Positions 45,161 to 55,507 of a stretch of 64,000 bases of DNA are shown here, one piece after another. The notes below the pieces were generated by a model. The model did no database searches and was not told where the DNA came from. It was given only the letters and a program-made list of their open reading frames with translations. The stretch is from Chrysoperla carnea (Eukaryota; Arthropoda; Insecta; Neuroptera; Chrysopidae), in assembly GCF_905475395.1 (NCBI RefSeq), contig NC_058342.1:24276640-24340639 (forward strand). The letters are read 5' to 3'. Every line of letters starts with the position of its first letter. Within the stretch, counting starts at the first letter, position 1. The translations under genes and the position numbers were made by a program.

Positions 45161-45863
45161 ACAAGTGAAAACAAACAATTGACGTAGTTAACTGTTGAAA
45201 TACCATGCATAAATTGTGTTGATTACTCTATCACATTGCACATACATACATATACAATTTATATAATACATATTATACAATTTACGCCTAATTTGCGCCC
45301 TCACGGGTAAACATTGATGTTGACGAAAAATGTTTCAAACAAAAGTTGTTTATTTTTTTATAACGAACATTTTTTACTTAAACTTCGAAACTTTTGAAAA
45401 TCTGCAGCGGTTTACAAGATGTGTCCCATAGGTCAAGACCCAATTGACCTATGATGCTCATTTACGAACTCGACCTCACTTTTTAGGTCCAGAGTACGCT
45501 GTAAAAATTTCAGCTTGATATATTTCTTTTTTCGTTTTTGAGTTATCGTGCCCACAGACGGACGGGCGAACAACCGAAAATACTCAAAAAATCAAGCTGA
45601 AATTTTCATAGCGTACTGAGGACGTAAAAAGTGAGGTCAAGTTCGTAAATGAGCAACATAGGTCAATTGGGTCTTGGGTTAAATATCACTGTTTACCCGT
45701 GAGGGCGCAAATTAGGCGTAAATTGTAAAGTATGTAATTATGGGAATATCAGTTATGTATGTGTGACATGTATGTATGTATGTGTATTGTGATAGAGTCA
45801 TCAACACTGTCTATGCATGGTATTTCAATAATTAACTCAGTCAATTGTTTGTTTTCACTTGTT
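45161..45863. mobile_element. Palindromic (foldback) GTCY element
   Basis: The left part, 45161 to about 45580, is the right half of the element in minus orientation (from ACAAGTGAAAACAAAC to ACAGACGGACGGGCG). From about 45585 it continues in plus orientation through CAAGCTGAAATTTTCATAG to CAATTGTTTGTTTTCACTTG. Both ends are therefore the same family right end, and both halves together make an imperfect palindrome of about 420 and 280 bp arms. The family left end is absent. The right arm has a deletion of about 100 bp relative to the left. Confidence 0.82.
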
Positions 45864-46537
45864 TCATAATGGGTTGAGATAAAAATTAATATTAATATCG
45901 AAAATAAAAGAAAATACTCCATTGCTTTGACCAAGTATAGACGCAGATGCATCTCCATCCCTCTGAAATTTTCAAGTATGTTTCTGTACATGGATGTTAT
46001 ATGAGTATATTACAACATATTTTTTTGTTAATATTTTCAATAATTAAATCATAAAAAAATATTAAGGGTGAATTTTCGAACACATATTTTTTTTTTCGAA
46101 TTTATATTTTTTTTATTCGATACTGTCTTTAAAACGCTCCACTGAATTAACAACAACAGCTATCAAATGCAGAGAATGTGTGCTTTCTTTAACTCGTGAA
46201 TCTTTTAATACGATTTACATTTGTTTTTGATAAGGGAATCAAAACATGTTAGTTTTTTTTTAAAGAGGGGTTGCTCGATTTAATATATTTTTTAGGGGTA
46301 GTTTTTCTTTTTTTTATGTTCATAATTTTTAAATATAGGTCAGTTTTTGTGTGGTAACATTTTTTTAAATGCATATGTCATACTTTTATAATTTTATTAC
46401 ACTTCGAAAAATTCTGTAACATTTTAAAATATTATTTCCAAAAGTTATAAGTTTTGGATGTAAGGTAGTAAGTGTTTGTTTTTAGTTAGAAACTAAAACT
46501 AAGATCTGTACATATTTAAGAAATTAAAAAGAAAATT
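45864..46537. other. No gene seen
   Basis: The minus-strand frame 45749-45991 is mostly the repeat. The rest is A+T-rich with poly-T runs. Confidence 0.4.
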
Positions 46538-46611
46538 TGGCCCATGGGAGGATCGAACTCACGACCTTCGCGTTATTAGCACGACGCTCTAACCAACTGA
46601 GCTAATGGGCC
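46538..46611 (-). tRNA. tRNA-Ile(AAU)
   Basis: Majority sequence in all arms. The last transcribed-direction unit of the four-unit minus-strand array, preceded on its own strand by CAGGATAATCAGT. Confidence 0.93.
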
Positions 46612-46699
46612 ACTGATTATCCTGCAAATTAGATTAATTAAGACTTATTTTGATTTTCAAAATGTAATGGATTTCAAGAAGTAAAATAAAAGTATAAGT

Positions 46700-46773
46700 T
46701 GGCCCATGGGAGGATCGAACTCACGACCTTCGCGTTATTAGCACGATGCTCTAACAAACTGAGCTAATGGGCC
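46700..46773 (-). tRNA. tRNA-Ile(AAU)
   Basis: 162 bp from its neighbour. Two changes: A for G at position 26 and a D-loop change (TTTGTTAG in place of TTGGTTAG). All stems still pair as in the majority. Confidence 0.88.
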
Positions 46774-46861
46774 ACTGATTATCCTGCAAATTAGATTAAT
46801 TAAGACTTATTTTGATTTTCGAAATGTAATAAATTTCACGAAGTAAAATAAAAGTAAATGC

Positions 46862-46935
46862 TGGCCCATGGGAGGATCGAACTCACGACATTCGCGTTAT
46901 TAGCACGACGCTCTAACCAACTGAGCTAATAGGCC
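46862..46935 (-). tRNA. tRNA-Ile(AAU)
   Basis: 162 bp on. Acceptor GGCCTAT with T5-G68 wobble, and one variable-loop change (G to T). Stems intact apart from the family T-stem mismatch. Confidence 0.87.
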
Positions 46936-47023
46936 GCTGATTACTCTGTAAATTAAGTTAATTAGGACTTATTTTGATTTTCAAAATGTAATGGATTTCA
47001 AGAAGTAAAATGAAAGTATAAGT

Positions 47024-47097
47024 TGGCCCATGGGATGATCGAACTCACGACCTTCACGTTATTAGCACGACGTTCTAACCAACTGAGCTAATGGGCC
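47024..47097 (-). pseudogene. tRNA-Ile(AAU), probably weakened copy
   Basis: 162 bp on. C61 to A breaks an extra T-stem pair, C41 to T gives a wobble in the anticodon stem, and one D-stem base is changed (GAAC for GAGC). It may be inactive. Edge of the array. Confidence 0.7.
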
Positions 47098-47602
47098 ACG
47101 GATTTTAACCGAAATTTTCTGTTTTCAGTTCAAAAAGTCTTAAATCCATGGTCTTAATGGAATAGGAACCGAAAATTTACATCTCGGAAAATTTATCTAT
47201 GAGGAGAAAAATTGCTGAAGAACTTTATGTTTTAACGACGTTTTGAACGATATCTTACCAGGTGCGAGAAAACAAAAGTTTTCATTTTCCAAAATGAATA
47301 GGGTGAGAAATTTAGTGATCCGGTTTCGACTAAGAAATCTAGAAATTTTCAATGGCCCAAAATACATAAAATTACTCAAACTGAATGTACTTCGAACCTA
47401 TGTTCTCAGCTCCCGGAATAAAATCGATATCTAGAATTGTGATGATATCAGCGAAAAACAAAAAACGAAGTAGAAAAAAAGAAAATAAGAAACATTATCA
47501 CATGATAATTCATATGATTGACTGTAAATATTATAGTACAAGAAAATTAGCAATTGGTTACGTAAGTTCTTATAATTCTTAAACGAAAAGTTTCTGAACG
47601 TT
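47098..47602. other. No gene seen
   Basis: Overlapping short frames on both strands at 47197-47582 have no domain. Confidence 0.35.
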
Positions 47603-48176
47603 TTATACCATGTTTATATGAAATATATCAATGCCAAAGCGAAAGCTCAAATCGTTATCAGTACGTGGAAAACTGAAGTTAATATTCGTTTATGAAAGTG
47701 GGAAGACACGCAATGAAGTCTGTGTCGAATTTAATGTGCCAAAATCTACTCCTTGTAGAATAATTTAGAATAAAGATGCAATTCAATCACAATGTTTTGA
47801 TGAACAAGGAAAACTAAAATGTGTACGTTTATCAAAATATCCTGAACTTGAACAGTGTTTGCTAACATGGGTCACGCAACTTCGTAACAAAAACGTTCCG
47901 GTAAGTGGACCGATAATTAAAGAAAAGGCACAAGATTTCGTGCGAAGGCATTCATGATTTTTGTAGCAGCAATGATATTGATAATACGTTATTTTATCTA
48001 ATAATCGGATCTCTATAACTGAAATATCCTGTATTCCGACCTCTATTAATGAAACCCTCTGTAAATGAGACAGATATTTATTTATACTTGGATATCTGAG
48101 ACTCTGGGTAAATGAAATACCCCTATAAGTGAGAAAAAGTAAATCCCTTGATGTCTCACTTAACCAGGTTCTACTG
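47603..48176 (+). mobile_element. pogo/Tigger remnant joined to a GTCY left end
   Basis: 47603-47630 is the left end of a GTCY element (ATACCATGTTTATATGAAAT). Directly after it comes the transposase start codon at 47631. The right side is a pogo/Tigger terminus: 48155-48176 reads as CAGTAGAACCTGGTTAAGTG on the other strand and is followed by TA at 48177, the target dinucleotide. Subterminal phrases of the type CTCTATAA-TGAAA recur at about 48010, 48040, 48070, 48110 and 48122. The left terminus and most of the transposase are missing. Confidence 0.75.
47631..47957 (+). pseudogene. pogo/Tigger transposase, N-terminal part (CENP-B-like)
   Basis: Begins MPKRKLKSLSVRGKLKLI, the start of the CENP-B/pogo N-terminal helix-turn-helix (about residues 1-55, including EVCVEFNVPKST), followed by the second CENP-B-type DNA-binding domain (about residues 65-108, with ELEQCLLTWVTQLRNK and VSGPIIKEKAQDF). 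Residue 46 is an in-frame TAG, and a TGA ends the frame after residue 108. The catalytic DDE region is not present. Tigger transposases are normally about 450-600 residues, so this is a decayed stub. The protein would have bound the element ends. Confidence 0.85.
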
Positions 48177-49012
48177 TATATAATTGGTCAAATGCTTGGG
48201 TTCCGAAAATCATTTTTTATAATTAATAATCTACAACTTTAGGTTGAGAAACTGCTCGTTTCAGAATTTGAGTATCCAACTGTCTAATTTGCTTGGAGTA
48301 ATATACGACCATTGGTCAATGTGTGCAACGGAGAAATGTTATAAACACACCAATGTCTATTGCTATCCATGCAGCAGGTAATTACTTATAAATTCTAGTC
48401 AGGAACTATTTGGGAGGAGTTTTAGGCATTCACAATTCTGTTTATATGTGTATGATAATGTTCGTCTTTCTAGAATGCTTCACTGAACACGGTCATACAA
48501 TTCAATCATCAAACATTACTTTTTTTATTTATGAAACCAGTGGCCATCAAACAAACGAAAATAATTTATTATCGTCAATATCCGTATATTTTTCTTTTGT
48601 CCAGCTAAAAACCTCACTTTTGGAGTATTAAATGTTCAAAACCTCACTTTTTGCAGTTACTTCTCATATACACCAAGAAAGTGTAAAAAAAATACTTTTT
48701 ACCTCATTTTGCGTTTTAAAAAACCAATTTAAATTCACGTCCACAGAGTGTGATGGCGTCTTAAATGATATCAAACCGTAACATACGATCATTTTTGCAA
48801 CTGCAAGTTTACATGTTTTTGTATTTGTAAGCTTACATAACCTTTCATGTGGCGTGACGTAGTACCTTCAAAGTACATCTGATTATAGTTTTACGAAAAT
48901 TAATATCTAAAAATATTAATAATCCTTATATTTTATAAAAATTAATATTGTGTTTTGTTATCTATATATTATGATTAATCATTAGAAACTTTTATCCAAC
49001 CGATTTATTCTA
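48177..49012. other. No gene seen
   Basis: The 73-codon frame at 48410-48631 has no domain. No recognised repeat. Confidence 0.35.
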
Positions 49013-49527
49013 GAGTTAATTGTTGAAATACCATGCATATTAGTGCTAATTACTTTATCACATTGCACATACATATACAATTTATATAATACATACTATA
49101 CAATTTACGCCTAATTTGCGCCTCCACGGGTAAATAGTGATGTTTTAGGAAAAATTGTTTCAAACTAAAGTTGTTTATTTTTTGATAAGGAACATTTTTT
49201 ACATTTAAACTTTTGTTCTATCTCGAACAGTTTACAAGATGAGTCCTACGGACCCATAGGTCAAGACTCAATTGACCTATGTTGCTCATTTAACTCGACC
49301 TCACTTTTTACGTCCTGAGTACGCTGTAAAAATTTCAGCTTGATATCTTTTTTCGTTTTTGAGTTATCGTGCCCACAGACGGACGGACGGACAACCGGAA
49401 TTGGACTAATTAGGTGATTTAATGAACACCTATACCAAAATTTTGTTCATAGCATCAATATTTTTACGCGTTACAAACTTGAGACTAAACTTAGTATACC
49501 TTGCATATTACATATATGCGTGGTATA
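49013..49527 (-). mobile_element. GTCY element copy, right end clipped
   Basis: Begins at GAGTTAATTGTTGAAATACC, so about 22 bp of the right terminus are missing. Otherwise complete: ATAGTGATGTTTTAGG, a GACGGACGGACGGAC run at 49379, and the left hairpin CATATTACATATATGCGTGG. The 76-codon frame is a family shadow running into flanking DNA. Confidence 0.8.
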
Positions 49528-51245
49528 AAAATAGTCTAAGGAAGGGTTTTGTAAATATTTTAATTAAAACGATAAAAAATTCACAAAAATTTTCATCCCA
49601 CAAGACGGACAGAGTGAAAAGACAATTATTTATTTTTTTAGTAATTAAATAATTACATAAATCCGATTACTAGATTCTATCTAAATTTAAATTAATCATT
49701 TTTAAATATTAAAATTTTTTTATTTCAGTTAAGAAAATTTAGAGTGTACTGTAAAATAACTTTTCTTTGAAATTTGTTTTTCATAAGCTCCACACCTTTT
49801 ATAAAATATATATTTACAGAGTATTTATACAATTAACTTCCTCATTCAAGGAGTTTCGAATGTCACACCTGCTCATATATTTACATACATAAGTAATTTG
49901 AACATAGTAAGCGAAGTAAAAAAAATAATATACAAATTCATTTTACAAGTACAACGAAGGCGAAGGGAAGAGGTGGGCTGAAGTGGAGGGGACTAGTCTC
50001 AGGAGTAAAATAAAGTGTACAACAGCAAAGACATGAGTTGTAGCAAAACTAAACTAAAAAAAAAAAGATTAATTGCGCGAATTTTCACAATTTATATTTG
50101 TACGTATCTTGTTAATGTATTTTTATTATCGTCGAAGGAATATTTCGTGGAGAACAGGAGTGCTAGAATGCTCTCTCAGACAACAGCAGACATCATATAA
50201 TATATATCATATCTGTGTAGATTTCCTCCTTTAGTTCCCATGTTACCCACCTTAGAGAATGACTTAGTACCCATATATTTTTCTCTTCGTTAAAATTATC
50301 ATGAATTCATTTACATTACGATTTAATCATGATTTTTACTCTTTTGTAAATGTTATTTTTCATAAATCATTTTTTCCTGAGAAAATTCTTATATCGGATT
50401 TTCCATTTTTAATTTCCTGATTTTTTTTTTTAAAGTTGTGTTCAAATAAGATTAGAATTTTTTCTATGTTCATGTAAAACGCACCGAGTCAAGATGACGA
50501 TCGGAGCTAGACCGATAACTTCAGTTACTTTTTAAGTCAGTCAAAATCGGCTATTCGTTGTGTGCATAAAATCGATGAAAGCGCTTCCAGTGAAATTTTG
50601 ACGATAAAGGAGGCTGTTATGACTAATTTGCAATTCTTTACATGTAAGTGTTATAGAAAATGTCAAATTAAAATTATTGAAAAACACTAATTAATTAAAC
50701 TTAATGCATTAAAATAAGAATTCAAATTGCACAAATATTATTTTTTAAATGTAAATTATCATAATTATTTATTTAAATTTGTGAGACAATAATATTAAAT
50801 TTTCAATGTAAGTTATAAATGCAATCCATACAATTATATATGGATCCATACAATTCTATAATTAAAGTAGTGTATCGTTATCATGGAAACGTCTCCAATA
50901 AAACTCACGCACGGTGCGAATAACGATATTGAAGAAGCCAACAAGTCGTTAGTCGTTATAAGCGAAATTTACATTTTTTGGTCGATTAGTTGTGTTAAAA
51001 TAATATGTGTGTTAAAAAGGTGAACAATATACCTAGTAGGACTCAGAATAAATTGTTTCAAAATGTAGTATTCCGAGATATTATGAATTTATTATCTGAA
51101 AGAAAAAAAACTCCAAAAAAATTCATTTTCGAAGCTAAAATACAAAGCTAAGAAATTAAATTTTTGTGCTTGCTAAAATCCTTAAAATAATTTTTAAACT
51201 TTCCTTTACAAAATTTTGAAAATTATAAAATATACAGGATATAAA
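49528..51245. other. No convincing gene; possible unassigned exon-like patches
   Basis: 49800-49850 contains a short piece like the variant GTCY right end (TACAGAGTATTTATACAATT). 50480-50660 is less A+T-rich, with an ATG followed by eight codons and then a GTAAGT (50643-50648) that would suit a splice donor. 50885-50960 is a similar patch. Neither has a recognised protein family. Confidence 0.25.
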
Positions 51246-51246
51246 T

Positions 51247-51799
51247 ATAACCATGTATATATGAAATATACATAATATATTAAGTTTAGTCCCAAGTTTG
51301 TAACGCTTAAAAATAATGATGCTAGGGAAAAAAATTTGTCATAGGTGTTCATAAAATCACCTAACTAGTCCATTTCCGGTTGTCCGTCCGCCCGTTCGTC
51401 TATGGACACGATAACTCAAAAACGAAAAAAGATATCGAGCTGAAATTTTTACAGCGTACTCAAGACGTAAAAAGTGAGGTCAAGTTCGTAAATGAGCATC
51501 ATAGGTCAATTGGGTCTTGGATGCGTAGGACCCATCTTGTAAACCGTTAGAGATAGAGCAAAAGTTTAAATGTAAAAAGTGTTCCTTATCAAAAATTAAA
51601 CAACTTTTGTTCAAAACATTTTTTCGTAAACATCACTGTTTACCCGTGAGGGCGCCAATTAGGCGGAAATTTTATAATATGTACTATACTTGATTATCAG
51701 TTATGCATGTTTGTATGTGTAATGTGATAAAGAAATCAACACTGACTATGCATGGTATTTCAACAATTAACTCAATCAATTGTTTGTTTTCACTTGTTA
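51247..51799 (+). mobile_element. GTCY element copy, full length
   Basis: Left end ACCATGTATATATGAAATAT, microsatellite GTCCGTCCGCCCGTTCG at 51384, CACGATAACTCAAAAACG, right end AACTCAATCAATTGTTTG and TTTTCACTTG. Majority type. Confidence 0.85.
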
Positions 51800-53034
51800 T
51801 ATGTACAGTTTCGCTTAAATACATAGATTCCAATAGTGTTTAGGTATCGGACAGTATTATGAATCCGAATTATTCGTTGATATATTTCGGGTAATTTAAG
51901 TATATCCTGACTTTCTGGTCTTTCTGGATTTTTGAGGTGGTAACCCTCAGGCCTTAGTCAACGTTTGGTGCTACTAAACATGATTCTATCATCATCACCC
52001 TCAACCCTCAGGCGTAGACTGAGCTAAAATATTAAAGTTACCACCTCCTTAAGATTTCTCTTCCGGCACATTATGAAAGGAGGTGGGGAGGGGAGTATTG
52101 CAGTGAGAAGAGGGAAATTTAAAAAAATCCAATTTCGTCATATTTATTTTATTTCAACTACATCAAAAATAAGTATGAAGTAATAAAAATATATTATATG
52201 CACATTTTATCCATAAATTTACACGAAAACTATCAGTCAGTTTGTTTTGGCATCAATCCTTAAGTATCTATCAAAACTTAATCACAAGGTACAGACAATG
52301 AAATTTTGCACAAGCATGACTCGAACAAAACGAACAAACATGAAAATTCTGCACGAACGTGACTCAAATAGAAGGAATATAAAAGTTTTAAAACTGACTT
52401 CTTATCGTGATACCAACAAAATAAGTTGGAAAGTCCTATTAACACTAAAATCATAAACAAAATCAATTCTCAATACTCTAGTTGCTGAGGTCAAATTCAT
52501 CGTAGTGGTGATTCATTAATCTGAATACTAATTTTTGCTTTTTCGACTCTAACCATGTGGTGGCCCGGCAAAATTTTTAATAATCCGGCCGCCTGCTTAA
52601 TAGTCCTGCTGGGCGAGGCCCGAGCAGGTGGCAACCCTTATTTAAAATATTGAATTGAATTTATTTGAAAGGTTCTTGTCTTTATCCTACAACGCAAAAA
52701 AAAAAAAAAAAAAACATACACTGATAATAATTTTAACAAAAAAATAAAAAAATACAACAAAATTTTGGATAAATATTCTCGGAAGTGTTACATAAGGGTT
52801 TAATTTAAGATGTAACCAATTACATATATTATAACAAAAGATAGACGACCCCCTTACGTAATACAAACAGTTGTCCGTAGTACACTTATGTTAAACAATA
52901 TTCGGATAGATCTTTACAGCAGATAAGATCCATCCAAACGCATTTACATAAAAAACAGTTTGTACGATTGTACCCGTTTAGTGTGTAGTGCTACTGAAAA
53001 AAATAATTGTTTTTTTGTTTTTTTTTTTGTTATA
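51800..53034. other. No gene seen
   Basis: A poly-A run of about 20 lies at 52695-52714. Small inverted GAGGTGGTAAC/GTTACCACCTC arms occur at 51934 and 52038. The overlapping frames at 52247-52466 have no domain. Confidence 0.35.
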
Positions 53035-53075
53035 CAGGGTGAGTCATTTTAACCTATCCATCAAAATATATCTTA

Positions 53076-53378
53076 AAATAATAATAATGGGGGTTTAACT
53101 TCCGTATTTGTGACATACGCCTTATCACAGAGGCCACCCACACCATTATTTGTTAATCTTTATTTATTCAAATACAAACATATTTACAATTACATTTCTG
53201 ATGTGGGTGGAGTCGGTTACTTCGTTCTTATCCAAGCGACGACAATGTGATCAATTCTGCACTCCCATTAATTATAAATTGTTCACACTGCCGGTGTCTG
53301 GATTCGAACCCGCTACCTAAGTCTAGATAGTCCAACGTTCTAAGACGACGCCTTAGACCGCTCGAATATTTAGGCTCT
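53076..53378 (-). mobile_element. SINE-2 copy inside the left arm of the long-TIR element
   Basis: Tail AATAATAATAATGGGGG on the left and tRNA head on the right (CTTAGACCGCTCGAATATTT). The perfect 12-bp duplication AAATATATCTTA flanks it at 53064-53075 and 53379-53390. The head has several changes (GAATA in place of GGCCA), so the copy is not new. Confidence 0.88.
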
Positions 53379-53799
53379 AAATATATCTTATAGTTAACCA
53401 ATCAAAAAATAACTCAAACAAAATTTGCAGAGTTTGATGGGGAACATCATGTTCTAATATCAAATTGGACCTAGTTCTTCGGGTTTTTTAATAGATAATT
53501 TAGATCCAAAACGGTAAAAGATAGAATATTACTTTAAATTAGAAAGTTGATTCTCATAAAAGTACAAACAATTTTTGTTCAGAACATTTTTTTGAAAAAC
53601 GTTAGCTTTCGAAGGAAATGCGACTTAAAAATTATGTCATTATTGCAATTTATCGAAAGAAAATACACTTAAAGTTTATCGATAATTGTAGTTCAAAGTC
53701 ATGGACAGAGGCGAATGTTCGCTATTTTTCTAGACAACTTTTGGCTTAAGCATTTTTCCGTAGTTGCGTGTTTTTTTTTAGATTAAATGCAATAATGAC

Positions 53800-54035
53800 A
53801 TTTAGGTTAGGGTTGACAAAGCTAGGTTAGATTTGAGTGGCTTCCTGGGGTTGACTCTTAGACCATAAGATCTGTTGTGATATCGAAAAAGGGTTGGCCC
53901 ATCTCCGACCAGTACTCCATGAACCATTTGTAGCTGTTTAAGAATAGCAGGAGTGCTTCGACGTCAACGGACTTTCGGTAGAGAGGTCGTCAAAGAGAGG
54001 CTGGCTAGCTGGACAGTGAGATAGAAGATGAGACA
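53800..54035 (-). pseudogene. LINE ORF2 C-terminal remnant
   Basis: On the minus strand one frame reads TMSHLLSHCPASQPLFDD (the H...HC part of the C-terminal zinc motif). After a frameshift a second reads SVDVEALLLFLNSYKWF to a stop, which fits the last residues of Jockey/R1-type ORF2. The following 3' region ends in CTAACCTAGC and CCCTAACCTAAATG. The N-terminal parts are absent. It lies between the arms of the long-TIR element, so it was captured or inserted there. Confidence 0.55.
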
Positions 54036-54255
54036 TTGTCCTCTAGCTCCGAAAGTTAACTTTTTTCGAAAAATGTTTTAAACAAAAATTATTAAGTTTT
54101 CTATAAGGGTCAACTTTCTAATTTAAAGTGTTATTCTATTTCTTACCATTTAGAGAAACCCGAAAAACCAGGTCCAATTTTGTTAAAATTATTTTTTGAT
54201 TGGTTAACTAAAAAAACGAGATATTTAAGTCTATAGATTAAAATGACTCACCCTG

Positions 54256-54719
54256 TATGTTTTGATACCTTTTAATTTTAGGAAATTTTTGCTTACATGA
54301 TTAGGGCTAATAGATAAGGGCGTACAAAAATATTACCTTACCAAAAACACTGTGGTTAATGTTACGGAGAGGGGTTAACATGAAGAGTTATGTGATACGA
54401 AATTTTGATAAAATAATAATGTCTTCATAAAGTACAATTTTTGCTGAATTTTTCTTTTTTTAAGTAAGAGAGAGGGTTATTATTTGGATACATTCGTCAA
54501 AAGTTAGTTTTTTTTTTTGGAAAATAAACGATGGACCTTATTTAATTTATTTATTTAACAAGTATTATTTATTATTTATTTTGTAATTTTTAGGATACTG
54601 TATCACCACTGAAGATGTATTAAGAGTACAATCTTTTAAGTCTTTAAGCTAGTACGATGTTTTCTTAAGTAAGAAACTAAACTTTAAAAAAATGTTATTA
54701 TAATTATAATCCCCGTATT
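54256..54719. other. No gene seen
   Basis: A+T-rich. CACTGAAGATGTATT at 54607 looks like the first box of a hammerhead-like motif, but the GAAA box is missing. Confidence 0.3.
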
Positions 54720-54937
54720 TTTTTAAGTTTTAACTTTATATTTTTTTTTTTTTTTAATCTCCACCAACTAGTTTTGGAGAAATCTATGAAAACATATCAC
54801 CCATCTACCGTTTTCCCATAAAACCAATATATGCCTATTTTTCAAGTCATTTATTTATTTATTTAAATAATCAGGCAAACCCCACCCCCACCAAATTTTC
54901 AGAATTGATTTAAACTTAGTCCAATTTCATATACAAA

Positions 54938-55504
54938 CAAGTGAAAACAAACATTTGACGGAGTTAATTGTTGAAATACCATGCAGACATATTTGATTAC
55001 TCGATCACATTACACATACATACATGTCACACATACATAACTGATATTCCCATATAATACATACCATACAATTTACGCCTGATTTGCGCACTAACCTGAC
55101 GGGTAAACAGTCATGTTTACGAAAAAAAGTAGTTTATTTTTTTACAAGGAACATTTTTTACATTAACTCTTGTTCTATCTCTAACGATTTGCAAGATGGG
55201 TCCTACGCACCCAAGACCCAATTGACCTATGTTGCTCATTTACGAACTCGACCTCACTTTTGACGTCCTCAGCACGCTATAAAAATTCAGCTTGATATCT
55301 CTTTTCGTTTTCGAGTAATCGTGATGACCAACGGACAGACAGACAACAGACAGACAGACATACAACTCGGAAATGGACTAATCAGGTGATTTTATGAACA
55401 CCTATACCAAAATTTTGTTCATAGTATAGTATCAATATTTTTAAGCGTTACCAACTTGGGACTAAAGTTAATATACCTTGGTATATTGCATATACATGGT
55501 ATAA
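54938..55504 (-). mobile_element. GTCY element copy, full length
   Basis: Right end CAAGTGAAAACAAACATTTG, a long CAGACAGACAACAGACAGAC run at 55337-55365, and the left hairpin region GTATATTGCATATACATGG. Located inside TTAA-MITE-2. Confidence 0.85.
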
Positions 55505-55507
55505 AAA

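Larger units (their letters stand above)
53035..54255. mobile_element. Long-TIR element with TA target, carrying a LINE tail
   Basis: Ends CAGGGTGAGTCATTTTAACC (53035) and GATTAAAATGACTCACCCTG (54255) are inverted, each flanked by TA. The inverted similarity continues inwards for roughly 250 bp (GTTAACCAATCAAAAAATAA on the left against TTATTTTTTGATTGGTTAAC on the right). A SINE-2 has inserted in the left arm. The centre holds a LINE C-terminus. The TA flank suggests the Tc1/mariner superfamily, but no transposase is present. Confidence 0.8.

Noticed and set aside
43488-47097. CRISPR-like regular spacing of identical repeats
   Set aside because: The repeats are tRNA genes with similar spacers in a eukaryotic setting. 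Spacers are not unique.
54600-54640. CACTGAAGATGTATT as a possible hammerhead
   Set aside because: The first box fits, but the GAAA box and the closing stems are absent.
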